Assembly (NCBI RefSeq): GCF_014203555.1
Contig: NZ_JACHJH010000001.1
Coordinates: forward strand, 668,013 to 732,012
From: Streptomyces olivoverticillatus
Lineage (GTDB): Bacteria; Actinomycetota; Actinomycetes; Streptomycetales; Streptomycetaceae
Direction of reading: 5' to 3'
DNA length: 64,000 bases
Numbering within the stretch: position 1 is the first letter of the stretch; every line of letters starts with the position of its first letter. Made by a program: the position numbers and the translations under genes. The notes beneath the pieces were generated by a model. It had not been told where the DNA came from. It ran no database searches and saw nothing but the letters and a program-made list of their open reading frames with translations. Shown here piece by piece: positions 50,156 through 58,329 of this stretch.

Positions 50156-51733
50156 GTGACACAAGAGCCCGGTCGGGTGCGGGGCTGGGCGGCGGCCAGG
50201 AACGTCATGAAGCTGAGCGTGCGGTGGATCAGCCTGCGGCTGCGGCTGATGCTGGTCTTCGCCCTGGTGGCGCTCGCCGCCGCCGTGTCGGCCTCCGGCA
50301 TCGCCTACTGGCTCAACCGCGACGCGGTCCTCACCCGGACCCAGAACGCCGCCCTCGACGACTTCCGCAAGTCCCTGCAGGACAACACCGGTTCGCTGCC
50401 GCTCATGCCGACCTGTCCGGAGCTGCAGGAGGCCGCGGACCGGATGGCGGCCACCTCGCAGAAGTACGAGGTGCTGCTGATCGGCAAGGTCAAGGGCGGC
50501 GACTGCGAAGCGCCCTCGAACCGCGACCTGTTCACGCTCAAGGTCGTGCCGCAGACGCTGGTCACCGCCGTCAACCGGGAACGCAAGGTCGACGAGTCGA
50601 ACCCGTACCCGTACCACCTGTACTGGCAGCGGATCACGCTCGGCGGCAAGCCGTACCTGGTCGGCGGCGCGAAGGTGATCGGCGGCGGGCCCACCGGCTA
50701 TCTGCTGAAGTCCCTGGAGAACGAGCGGGCCGACCTCAACTCGCTCGCCTGGTCGCTGGGGATCGCCACCGGCCTGGCCCTGATCGGCTCCGCCCTGCTC
50801 GCGCAGGCCGCCGCCTCCACCGTGCTGCGGCCCGTACAGCGCCTCGGCGACGCCGCGCGGCGGCTCGGCGAGGGAAAGCTGGACACCCGGCTTGAGGTGT
50901 CGGGCACGGACGAGCTGGCGGACCTGTCGCGGACGTTCAACAAGACTGCCGAATCGCTGCAGCGGCGGGTGGAGGACCTGAGCGCGCGGGAGGCCTCCAG
51001 CCGCCGCTTCGTGGCCGACATGTCGCACGAGCTGCGCACCCCGCTCACGGCGATCACGGCCGTGACCGAGGTGCTGGAGGACGAGGCGGACTCCCTCGAC
51101 CCGATGATCGCCCCGGCGGTGCAGCTCGTGGTGAGCGAGACCCGCAGGCTGAACGACTTGGTGGAGAACCTGATGGAGGTCACCCGCTTCGACGCGGGCA
51201 CGGCCCGGCTGGTCCTGGACGACGTGGACGTCGCCGACCAGGTCACCGCCTGCATCGACGCGCGCGCCTGGCTGGACGCCGTCGAACTGGACGCCGAGCG
51301 CGGCATCATGGTCCGCCTCGACCCGCGCCGCCTGGACGTCATCCTCGCCAACCTGATCGGCAACGCCCTCAAGCACGGCGGCTCGCCCGTGCGGGTCTCC
51401 GTGCGGACCGAGGACGACTCGCTCCGCATCGACGTGCGCGACCACGGGCCCGGCATCCCCGAGGACGTCCTGCCGCACGTCTTCGACCGCTTCTACAAGG
51501 CGAGCGCCTCCCGCCCGCGCTCCGAGGGCAGCGGGCTGGGCCTGTCCATCGCGCTGGAGAACGCGCACATCCACGGCGGCGAGATCACGGCCGCCAACTC
51601 GCCTGAGGGCGGTGCGGTCTTCACGCTCGTCCTGCCCAATGCGGAACCCCCGACGGAGGCCGAAGAAGCGTCCGGGCCGGCCGACGGCGAGGACCGCTCC
51701 GACTCCGGCTCCGCGGAAGGGGGCACGCAGTGA
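50156..51733 (+). CDS. afsQ2: Sensor histidine kinase AfsQ2
   Basis: A 525-residue membrane kinase. Two transmembrane helices (LMLVFALVALAAAVSASGIAYW, about 31-52; IATGLALIGSALLAQAAASTVL, about 203-224) frame a 150-residue outside sensor domain with two cysteines. HAMP domain (VQRLGDAARRLGEGKLDTRLEV), then the phosphorylated His in MSHELRTPLTA, N-box LANLIGNALKHGG and G-boxes DHGPGIPEDV, GSGLGLSIA. It passes phosphate to AfsQ1. The tail is acidic. GTG 50156, 55 nt after afsQ1; afsQ3 overlaps its stop. Confidence 0.94.
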   Translation: MTQEPGRVRGWAAARNVMKLSVRWISLRLRLMLVFALVALAAAVSASGIAYWLNRDAVLTRTQNAALDDFRKSLQDNTGSLPLMPTCPELQEAADRMAATSQKYEVLLIGKVKGGDCEAPSNRDLFTLKVVPQTLVTAVNRERKVDESNPYPYHLYWQRITLGGKPYLVGGAKVIGGGPTGYLLKSLENERADLNSLAWSLGIATGLALIGSALLAQAAASTVLRPVQRLGDAARRLGEGKLDTRLEVSGTDELADLSRTFNKTAESLQRRVEDLSAREASSRRFVADMSHELRTPLTAITAVTEVLEDEADSLDPMIAPAVQLVVSETRRLNDLVENLMEVTRFDAGTARLVLDDVDVADQVTACIDARAWLDAVELDAERGIMVRLDPRRLDVILANLIGNALKHGGSPVRVSVRTEDDSLRIDVRDHGPGIPEDVLPHVFDRFYKASASRPRSEGSGLGLSIALENAHIHGGEITAANSPEGGAVFTLVLPNAEPPTEAEEASGPADGEDRSDSGSAEGGTQ

Positions 51734-52329
51734 GACGCACCACCGCTTTGCGCACCGCCGCCCTGGCAGCGGGCCTCACCGTGCTCACCGGCTGCGGAAT
51801 CCGCGGCACCGCGGTCCCCGTGGACGCCGGGAGCGCCCCTTCGCGCGCCGCGTGCGTGGTACGCCCCGGCGCTCAGGGCACGCCGCCCGCCTCCGGCTTC
51901 GCGACCCAGTCCGTCCACCTCGTGTGCAGCTCCCAGCTACTGCCCGTGACCCGGACGCTCGCCCTCCCCGGCGACTCCGCCGACGCGCTGACCGTGGCCC
52001 GCGCCCTGCTTGCGGAGCTGCAGCGCCAGCCCTCGCCCGCCGAGGAAGAGGCGGGCTTCACCACCGACGTGCCCCGGCAGCTGGCCGTCGACGGGCCGCA
52101 CAAGGGCGACCCCGCGGAGACGCTGCGCCTGAACAGGGCGCCGGACGAGCTGCCTCCGGTCGGGCTCGCGCAGCTCGTGTGCACGTACGTCGGCACGGCC
52201 GCGGCCGACGGGCGGCAGGTGGTGCTGCTCGGCGGGCCGGGCGGCGAGGCGCCCAAGAGCTATCCGTGCTCCGACGACACGCGCACTCATCCGGAGACCG
52301 TACAGAGCACCGGCACGTCCGTCTCCTGA
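51730..52329 (+). CDS. afsQ3: Lipoprotein of the afsQ locus
   Basis: A 199-residue lipoprotein with lipobox LTGC (about residues 19-22) following RRTTALRTAALAAG. The outer part has four further cysteines (ACVVRP; LVCSSQ; LVCTYV; YPCSDD), likely two disulfides, and a GerMN-like beta pattern. It overlaps afsQ2 by 4 nt (GTGA), so it is made with the kinase, and it may sense or present the signal. The name follows the S. coelicolor locus. Confidence 0.85.
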   Translation: MRRTTALRTAALAAGLTVLTGCGIRGTAVPVDAGSAPSRAACVVRPGAQGTPPASGFATQSVHLVCSSQLLPVTRTLALPGDSADALTVARALLAELQRQPSPAEEEAGFTTDVPRQLAVDGPHKGDPAETLRLNRAPDELPPVGLAQLVCTYVGTAAADGRQVVLLGGPGGEAPKSYPCSDDTRTHPETVQSTGTSVS

Positions 52330-52387
52330 GAGGGCCGCTGACTCTCCGTGCCCGACCGGCGGAACCGCGCGCCCCGCGTGCGGCGTC

Positions 52388-52951
52388 ATGGGGGGCGTGC
52401 AGCGTCATGGCTACGGCGGTACGCCCGCCCTCCGATACCGCTACCGCGTGGCGGGCTGTGTCCTCCTGGCCGTCCACCTCCTCGTGGTCGGCTGGCTCGC
52501 CCTGCGGCCGCTGACCGCACCCTGGGTGACCGCCGCGCACCTGGAGCCGCTGGCCACGATCCGCGCCGATCTGGCGCTGGGCCCGTGGGAGGCGGCGCGC
52601 ACCATAGGGGGCGGGGTGCTGCCGTTCGCACCGCTGGGCGTGCTGCTGCCGTGGGCGGGCGGGCGCATCGCGGTCTCGCCGCTGGGCTCGCTGACCCGTA
52701 CGGTCTTCACCTGCGCCATGCTCTCGCTGGCCCTGCAGGTCGTCCAGAGCGGGGTGGCGGGCCAGGTGCTGGACGTGGACGGGCTGCTGCTGAACCTGTC
52801 CGGGGTGACGCTGGCCCACCTCGCCGTCGTCCCCGCCATAAGGGCGCGACTCCGTCGCAGGTCGGACGGGGGCCCTACCCGGCCCCTCCGCCGGGAGGAG
52901 GCCCCCAAGGGGCTGACCCCGACGATCCCGAGGGTCGGGATCGCACCGTAG
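52388..52951 (+). CDS. VanZ-family membrane protein
   Basis: A 187-residue protein with four hydrophobic segments: VAGCVLLAVHLLVVGWLALRP, GGVLPFAPLGVLLPWAGG, LTRTVFTCAMLSLALQVVQS and a last one in LLNLSGVTLAHLAVVP. The pattern F.PLGxLLP and D.D.LLN.xG is the VanZ signature, named after the teicoplanin-resistance protein, but most family members have no known activity. ATG 52388. The C-terminus is basic and disordered. Confidence 0.88.
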   Translation: MGGVQRHGYGGTPALRYRYRVAGCVLLAVHLLVVGWLALRPLTAPWVTAAHLEPLATIRADLALGPWEAARTIGGGVLPFAPLGVLLPWAGGRIAVSPLGSLTRTVFTCAMLSLALQVVQSGVAGQVLDVDGLLLNLSGVTLAHLAVVPAIRARLRRRSDGGPTRPLRREEAPKGLTPTIPRVGIAP

Positions 52952-53056
52952 GGTGACGCTTTGTCCCGGGCGCGGCCATAGCGTTTGAGGCATCGGGAAA
53001 ACGTTCCCGCCGATGCTTCCGACAAGCCGATGCTTTCGACAACAGGAGTCGCCGCC

Positions 53057-53266
53057 ATGTCCGCTCTGGTCCGCCCCCGTAACCACAGGATGATCGCCGG
53101 AGTCTGCGCGGGCCTGGCCGAACGGTTCGGGATGTCCCGCACGACGATGCGGGTGATCTTCCTGCTGTCGTGCCTGCTGCCCGGCCCGCAGTTCCTGCTC
53201 TACATCGCGCTGTGGATCCTGATGCCCGCCGAGGGCAGCAGCCGCAAGACGGTCGCCGATTGGTGA
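53057..53266 (+). CDS. PspC-domain membrane protein
   Basis: A 69-residue protein that is one PspC domain: RPRNHRMIAGVCAGLAERFGMSRTTMRVIFLLSCLLPGPQFLLYIALWILMP. An amphipathic N-terminal helix with the GVCAGLAE.FG motif is followed by one to two membrane helices. Family members handle membrane stress or act as toxins/antisigma partners. ATG 53057 after CAGGAG. A 27-bp region upstream (52990-53016) has GCATCGG / CCGATGC as an inverted repeat, an operator candidate. Confidence 0.9.
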   Translation: MSALVRPRNHRMIAGVCAGLAERFGMSRTTMRVIFLLSCLLPGPQFLLYIALWILMPAEGSSRKTVADW

Positions 53267-53272
53267 ACCGCG

Positions 53273-53323
53273 AAAAGGCGGGCCGCACGCCCCCTGGTGA
53301 GGGGTAGATGCGGCCCGCCTTTT
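53273..53323. terminator. Bidirectional terminator with A/T tracts
   Basis: A perfect 15-bp stem (53273-53287 with 53309-53323): AAAAGGCGGGCCGCA pairs with its complement, giving a T tract on both strands. It ends the PspC gene and the convergent secreted-protein gene. Confidence 0.9.
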
Positions 53324-53334
53324 GCGTACCGTCG

Positions 53335-53703
53335 TCAGCGGTTCCCGGTGCCGAGGCCCGGCAGCGAGAAACCATTCGCCGGGACGAGCTTGGTCACGCT
53401 CCCCAGAGGACCGGCGTTGCCCTTGTTGTCCCTCATGGGGACGTTGGGCGCGAGCGCCATGTCGGCCGCCTTGGCCGACTGCTCCAGGACGCCGGAGTCG
53501 ACCGTCCGCTTGGTGGCCTGGACGACCGGGCCGCCCGGCAGCAGGGGTGCGACCTCTTCGAGGGGGAGCCCCCTCGACGCGCCCGTGACCGTGGTGGTGG
53601 CCCCTTCCAGCGTGCCGGCCGCCGAGGCGGTGCCGGCCGTGACGGCGGCGAGGGCGGCACCGAGGACGGCGACGCCAAGAGACCTGAGGGTTGCCTGCTT
53701 CAT
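53335..53703 (-). CDS. Secreted protein, 122 aa
   Basis: Signal peptide 1-28 (KQATLRSLGVAVLGAALAAVTAGTASA, cleaved after ASA). The mature part is about 94 residues, no cysteine, with a short-repeat feel: RGLPLEEVAPLLPGGPVV and GPLGSVTKLVPANGFSLPGLGTG. No known domain. ATG 53703. Similar small Gly/Leu/Pro proteins are common exports in this genus. Confidence 0.85.
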   Translation of the reverse strand: MKQATLRSLGVAVLGAALAAVTAGTASAAGTLEGATTTVTGASRGLPLEEVAPLLPGGPVVQATKRTVDSGVLEQSAKAADMALAPNVPMRDNKGNAGPLGSVTKLVPANGFSLPGLGTGNR

Positions 53704-53781
53704 GAGTTCTGTCCTCGTGACGGGGATTTTGAGCGGCACTGCAAAGTAGTCACGAGTCCGGCGGCCCCGCAATCAATGACA

Positions 53782-53807
53782 CGGCCGGGACCCGAAGGCC
53801 CCGGCCG
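53782..53807 (-). terminator. Hairpin after add
   Basis: Stem CGGCCGGG (53782-53789) with CCCGGCCG (53800-53807), downstream of the adenosine deaminase gene on the minus strand. Confidence 0.65.
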
Positions 53808-53865
53808 CATTCACGCTATTCGCACCTGATCAGCCGTCAGGCATCCCCTTTGCGGGAATTGCTGG

Positions 53866-55011
53866 TCAGACGGTTCCCGTCGAGGTCTGACGGAACAGCC
53901 ACTCGGACTTCAACTCCGCGTAACCCGGCTTGATCACGTCATTGATCATCGCGAGACGTTCATCGAATGGGATGAACGCCGACTTCATGGCGTTGACGGT
54001 GAACCACTGCATGTCGTCCAGCGTGTACCCGAAAGCCTTGACCAGGTGCTCGAATTCGCGGCTCATGCTGGTTCCGCTCATAAGGCGATTATCGGTATTC
54101 ACCGTCGCCCGGAAGTGCAGCTTGCGCAGCAGCCCGATCGGGTGCTCTTCGTACGAGGCGGCCGCGGCGGTCTGGAGATTCGAGGTCGGGCACATCTCCA
54201 GCGGAATGCGCTTGTCCCGGACGTAGGACGCCAGCCGGCCGAGCTTGACCGAACCGTCCTCCGCGATCTCGATGTCGTCGATGATCCGCACACCGTGCCC
54301 GAGCCGGTCCGCGCCGCACCACTGCAGGGCCTGCCAGATGGACGGCAGGCCGAAGGCCTCGCCCGCGTGGATGGTGAAGTGGTTGTTCTCGCGCTTGAGG
54401 TACTCGAACGCGTCCAGGTGACGGGTGGGAGGGAAGCCCGCCTCGGCGCCCGCGATGTCGAAGCCGACGACGCCGGAGTCGCGGTAGCGGTTGGCGAGTT
54501 CGGCGATCTCCAGCGCGCGGGCCGCGTGCCGCATGGCGGTCAGCAGCGCGCCGACGCGGATGCGGTGACCGGCCGCCCGGGCCCGGCGCTCGCCCTCGCG
54601 GAAGCCTTCGTTCACGGCCTCGACGACCTGCTCCAGGGTGAGCCCGGCCTCCAGGTGCTGCTCGGGGGCGTAGCGCACCTCGGCGTAGACGACGCCGTCC
54701 TCGGCCAGGTCCTCGGCGCACTCGGCGGCCACCCGGACCAGGGCCTCGCGGGTCTGCATGACGGCACAGGTGTGCGCGAAGGTCTCCAGGTAGCGCTCCA
54801 GCGAACCGGAGTCGGCCGCCTCGCGGAACCAGACGCCCAGCTTGTCCGGGTCGGTCTCGGGAAGCTTGTCGTAGCCGATCTCCCGGGCCAGATCGACGAC
54901 CGTGCCGGGGCGCAGGCCGCCGTCGAGGTGATCGTGCAGCAGCACCTTGGGCGCGCTGCGGATCTGCTCGGGGGTCGGAGAGTTCGATGAGGGGGTGGTC
55001 TCGCTCGTCAT
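53866..55011 (-). CDS. add: Adenosine deaminase
   Basis: A 381-residue zinc deaminase. Zinc ligands H26 and H28 in LLHDHLDGG, catalytic H215-A-G-E218, and the NTDN motif at 305-308 with the metal aspartate D307. It turns adenosine and deoxyadenosine into inosine and deoxyinosine, which PNP then splits. It carries the same operator as PNP and deoC. The ATG at 55011 lies 6 nt after a TAGAGT -10 box, so the mRNA is probably leaderless. Confidence 0.95.
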   Translation of the reverse strand: MTSETTPSSNSPTPEQIRSAPKVLLHDHLDGGLRPGTVVDLAREIGYDKLPETDPDKLGVWFREAADSGSLERYLETFAHTCAVMQTREALVRVAAECAEDLAEDGVVYAEVRYAPEQHLEAGLTLEQVVEAVNEGFREGERRARAAGHRIRVGALLTAMRHAARALEIAELANRYRDSGVVGFDIAGAEAGFPPTRHLDAFEYLKRENNHFTIHAGEAFGLPSIWQALQWCGADRLGHGVRIIDDIEIAEDGSVKLGRLASYVRDKRIPLEMCPTSNLQTAAAASYEEHPIGLLRKLHFRATVNTDNRLMSGTSMSREFEHLVKAFGYTLDDMQWFTVNAMKSAFIPFDERLAMINDVIKPGYAELKSEWLFRQTSTGTV

Positions 55012-55027
55012 TTCGGCACTCTAGCCC

Positions 55028-55039
55028 CTACGCGCGTAG
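55028..55039. promoter_or_regulatory. Shared operator CTACGCGCGTAG, copy 3 (add promoter)
   Basis: The same 12-mer, 4 nt upstream of TAGAGT (minus strand 55023-55018). On the minus strand its left flank reads GACAT, as in copy 1, so 17 bp including the flank (GACAT + 12-mer) agree between PNP and add. Confidence 0.75.
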
Positions 55040-55115
55040 ATGTCGGCGAACGATACGGAACGGTGACCCATCGGCGGGGTGGACACCACCCGTCCTTCTG
55101 CCATCGTTGTCTGCC

Positions 55116-55883
55116 GTGACTCAGCATGCGCTGCCGCAGCGAGATCCAGAAGTAACGGCCCGCCTCGGAAAGCCGCTCGGCTCGGGGCTGAGCGTGCACG
55201 GAGTGGCCCTGCTGCTGCCCGCGGGCAGCGCGGCCGGGACCCGGCGCCCGTCCTTCCGGGCGCTGGCCGCCCAGCGCCCGCTGGCCCGCCGGCTGACGCG
55301 CGCGGGCGAGGAGGACGGCCTGGTCGTCCACGTGGTCCGCTACCGCCACCGGGGCTGGAACGGGCCCGCCGCCGACCCGGTCCACGACGCGCAGTGGGCC
55401 GCCGAGGAGGTCGTACGCCGCTACGGCGACGTCCCCGTGTGCCTGATCGGGACGGGCATGGGCGCCCGCGCCGCGCTGCGGGCCGCCGGGCATCCGGCCG
55501 TCACGGCGGTGCTGGCCATCGCCCCCTGGCTGCCGGAGCCCGAAGCGCTGCTGGACCCGGACCCCGTGCGGCAGCTGGTGGGCCGGCGGGTGCTGCTGGT
55601 GCACGGCACCAACGACGAGCGCACGGACCCGGATCTGTCCTACCGGCTGGCCGAGCGGGCCAAGAAGCTCAACCGCGATGTCTGCCGCTTCGAGGTCCAC
55701 TCGGACGGGCACGGCCTGCAGCAGCACCGTCCCGAAGTGCAGGCGCTGGTCGTCGACTTCGTGCGCGGCACTCTGTTCGGCCACCACTTCGCGCGGCCGG
55801 TGGCGGACGCGCTGGCGGCTCCGCCGCCGCTGGGCCTGCGGATGCCGCTCGCCTCCGGCTTCGGGCAGTCGCTGCATCACTGA
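55116..55883 (+). CDS. Alpha/beta-hydrolase-like protein
   Basis: A 255-residue protein of the alpha/beta-hydrolase fold. The nucleophile elbow region reads LIGTGMGARAAL, with Thr in place of the usual Ser (GxGxG form), the acid region lies in VLLVHGTNDERTDPD and the histidine in VHSDGHGLQQH. The missing Ser is odd and may mean loss of classical esterase activity. GTG 55116. Divergent from add with only the operator between. Confidence 0.82.
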   Translation: MTQHALPQRDPEVTARLGKPLGSGLSVHGVALLLPAGSAAGTRRPSFRALAAQRPLARRLTRAGEEDGLVVHVVRYRHRGWNGPAADPVHDAQWAAEEVVRRYGDVPVCLIGTGMGARAALRAAGHPAVTAVLAIAPWLPEPEALLDPDPVRQLVGRRVLLVHGTNDERTDPDLSYRLAERAKKLNRDVCRFEVHSDGHGLQQHRPEVQALVVDFVRGTLFGHHFARPVADALAAPPPLGLRMPLASGFGQSLHH

Positions 55884-55884
55884 C

Positions 55885-56817
55885 TCACCTGTGCAGCAGG
55901 AGCTGCCCCCGGCGTGAGAGCAGGAACCGCTTGAACGCCGCCACCGGGGGCGTGTCCGGATGCCCGTCCAGCCACGCCACCCCGATCTCCCGCACCGCCC
56001 GCGGCGCGGTGACCGCCAGCTCGACGACGCCCGGCCGCGGCACGGCCGGTGGCGGCAGCAGCCCGACCCCGAGCCCCGCCGCCACCAGCCCGCGCAGCGT
56101 CTCCGGGTCCTCCCCCTCGAACGCGATCTTCGGCGTGAACCCCGCCTCCGCGCACAGCGCGTCCGTGATGCGCCGCAGCCCGTACCCCGGCTGCAGGGTG
56201 ACGAAGAGCTCGGTGGCGGCCTCCGCCAGCCGGATGCGCTTGCGCACCGCGAGCGGGTGGTCGTCGGGCACGACCAGGCGCAGCTTCTGCTCGTCCAGCC
56301 GCCGGGCGACCAGGTCCGGCGCGTCCGGCACGGGCGAGGTGAGGCACAGGTCGAGGTCGCCGTCGCGCAGCCCCTCCAGCATCGCCTCGCCGTAGTTCTG
56401 CACGAGTTGGAAGCGCACGCGCGGATGGTCGGTGCGGAAGGCCCTTATGAGCTCGGGTACCGTCTCCGAGCCCATGGTGTGCAGAAAGCCGAAGGCGACC
56501 TTGCCCGTCGCCGGGTCGGCGTCGGCCCGTACGGACTCGGCGGCGCGGTCGACCTCCGCCAGGGCCCGTTCGACAGTGCCGAGGAAGGCGCGGCCCGCGG
56601 CGGTCAGGGAGACGGTGCGCCCGTGCCGGGCAAACAGGGCGACGCCCAGGTCCTGTTCGAGGCGGGCCATCGACCTGCTGAGCGTGGACTGCGGCACGCC
56701 GAGCCGGTGCGCGGCGCGCGTGACGTGCTCGTGCCGGGCGACCGCGGCGAACTGCGCGAGGCGCGGGGTGAGCGTCGCCGCCCAGGAGTCCGCGTCCAGA
56801 CCGGCGCGCGCCTGCAT
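55885..56817 (-). CDS. LysR-family transcriptional regulator
   Basis: A 310-residue LysR. HTH at about 15-75: RLAQFAAVARHEHVTRAAHRLGVPQSTLSRSMARLEQDLGVALFARHGRTVSLT. Effector domain follows, with GLRDGDLDLCLTSP and a C-terminal RFLLSRRGQLLL. ATG 56817 is chosen because it gives the usual LysR length; starts further up to 56919 remain possible. Divergent from the MFS gene; this pairing suggests it controls export of a ligand it senses. Confidence 0.9.
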   Translation of the reverse strand: MQARAGLDADSWAATLTPRLAQFAAVARHEHVTRAAHRLGVPQSTLSRSMARLEQDLGVALFARHGRTVSLTAAGRAFLGTVERALAEVDRAAESVRADADPATGKVAFGFLHTMGSETVPELIRAFRTDHPRVRFQLVQNYGEAMLEGLRDGDLDLCLTSPVPDAPDLVARRLDEQKLRLVVPDDHPLAVRKRIRLAEAATELFVTLQPGYGLRRITDALCAEAGFTPKIAFEGEDPETLRGLVAAGLGVGLLPPPAVPRPGVVELAVTAPRAVREIGVAWLDGHPDTPPVAAFKRFLLSRRGQLLLHR

Positions 56818-56937
56818 GTCTTTTTCATTGCCGTGCGGTGACAAGGGCCTTCCTGACCTGTGTTGATGCAACAGTGGATCGATTATCGCCATTCTGTGCA
56901 TTGGACGCATCAAATGCATCGCCCATACGTTTGAGGC
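56818..56937. promoter_or_regulatory. LysR/MFS divergent control region
   Basis: A 120-bp gap holding TGCAT (56899-56903) and ATGCA (56915-56919) as an inverted repeat of LysR type, plus GATGCAAC further left. It is the likely LysR site. No gene seen. Confidence 0.45.
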
Positions 56938-58239
56938 ATGCCTCCCGCCGATACCGGGGCATCCGTCGTCGTTCAGCGCCCGGGTGCCTTCACCGCGTCG
57001 TCCCTTCAGTCCTCCTCCGACTCCGATGACACCCGGCTGCTGCCCGGCGGGTCCGGCTACCGCCGGATGAGCTTCGCGCTCTTCGCCGCGGGTGTCGCGA
57101 CGTTCGCCCTCCTCTACTCCACGCAGGCCCTGCTTCCCGCGATCTCAGCGGGCCTGGGCGTGGCGGCGGACGAGGCGAGCTGGACGGTCTCCGCCGCGAC
57201 GGGCGGGCTCGCGCTCGCGGTCGTCCCGCTCAGCGCCCTCTCCGAGCGCTACGGCCGTCGTCAGACGATGACCGTGTCGCTGTGCGTGGCCGCGTTCATC
57301 GCCCTCCTGGTGCCGTTCGCTCCGGACCTGGGCTGGCTGACGGCACTGCGCGCCGTCCAGGGCGCCGCGCTGGCCGGGGTGCCGGCGTCGGCGATGGCGT
57401 ATCTGGCCGAAGAGGTCCGGCCCAAGGCGCTGGTCGGCGCGATCGGCCTGTTCGTGGCGGGCAACAGCATCGGCGGCATGACCGGCCGCATCCTGGCCGG
57501 CTGGGTGGCGCAGGCGTGGGGCTGGCGGGCCGGTCTGGCCGCGGTCGGCGTCCTCGCGGTCGTCTGCGCGGCCGCTTTCCGCCTGCTGATCCCCAAGGCG
57601 CGCCACTTCTCCCCCACCGCGGTCTCGCCGCGGGCCCTGGCCCGTACGGTCGCCGGCCACCTCTCCGATCCGCTGCTGCGGCGGCTGTACGCGATCGGTG
57701 CGCTCTTCATGACCGTCTTCGGCGCGGTGTACACGGTGGTCGGCTACCGCCTGGCGGACGAGCCGTTCTCGCTGCCCCAGGGCGTCGTCGGCTCGGTCTT
57801 CCTGATCTACCTGGTCGGCACGGCGTCCTCGGCCGCGGCCGGCAAGCTCGTGGCCCGCATGGGCCGCCGCGGTGCGCTGTACCTGGCGGTGGGCACGACG
57901 GGCACCGGCCTGCTGCTGACGGTCGGTTCGTCGCTGGCCGCGGTGCTGTCGGGTCTGGTCCTGATCACGGCGGGCTTCTTCGCGGGCCACGCGGTGGCGT
58001 CGTCCTCGGTGAGCCGCACGGCGAAGACGGGCCGCGCCCAGGCCTCGGCCCTCTACCAGACGGCGTACTACGTGGGCAGCTCCGTGGGCGGCACCCTGGG
58101 CGCCCTGGCCTTCCGGGGCTTCGGCTGGGACGGCACGGTGGTCCTGGGCCTGGCGGCGATGGTGGCGGCGGCCTCGATCACCCTGTACGCGACGCGGCGG
58201 GCGATGGTGGAGCAGCGGCTGGTGGTGGGGCGCCGCTGA
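56938..58239 (+). CDS. MFS transporter (YnfM-like)
   Basis: A 433-residue permease with 12 predicted helices, from MSFALFAAGVATFALLYSTQALLP to VVLGLAAMVAAASITLYA. The motif A region reads LSERYGRRQTM; the AGNSIGGMTGRILAGW block fits the YnfM/AraJ-like drug-exporter group. A 40-residue polar lead precedes helix 1. ATG 56938. Probably an exporter under the divergent LysR; substrate unknown. Confidence 0.92.
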   Translation: MPPADTGASVVVQRPGAFTASSLQSSSDSDDTRLLPGGSGYRRMSFALFAAGVATFALLYSTQALLPAISAGLGVAADEASWTVSAATGGLALAVVPLSALSERYGRRQTMTVSLCVAAFIALLVPFAPDLGWLTALRAVQGAALAGVPASAMAYLAEEVRPKALVGAIGLFVAGNSIGGMTGRILAGWVAQAWGWRAGLAAVGVLAVVCAAAFRLLIPKARHFSPTAVSPRALARTVAGHLSDPLLRRLYAIGALFMTVFGAVYTVVGYRLADEPFSLPQGVVGSVFLIYLVGTASSAAAGKLVARMGRRGALYLAVGTTGTGLLLTVGSSLAAVLSGLVLITAGFFAGHAVASSSVSRTAKTGRAQASALYQTAYYVGSSVGGTLGALAFRGFGWDGTVVLGLAAMVAAASITLYATRRAMVEQRLVVGRR

Positions 58240-58269
58240 TGCGGCTTGCTCGGGCTTAAACGGAACCGT

Positions 58270-58314
58270 CTCACTCAAATGGGGCGTCATGAATGACGTC
58301 CCATCCGGAGTGAG
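58270..58314. promoter_or_regulatory. Nested inverted repeat before the beta-lactamase gene
   Basis: Outer arms CTCACTC (58270-58276) / GAGTGAG (58308-58314); inner arms ATGGGGCGTCAT / ATGACGTCCCAT (11 of 12 paired) with a 2-nt centre. The 3' arm abuts AAGGAG, so the hairpin could mask the ribosome site, act as an operator, or end the MFS message. Confidence 0.5.
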
Positions 58315-58329
58315 AAGGAGACAGAAGTC

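Noticed and set aside
52988..53022. Terminator before the PspC gene
   Set aside because: The GCATCGG/CCGATGC and CGGGAA/TTCCCG arms exclude each other and lie upstream of a start; kept only as an operator candidate in the PspC entry.
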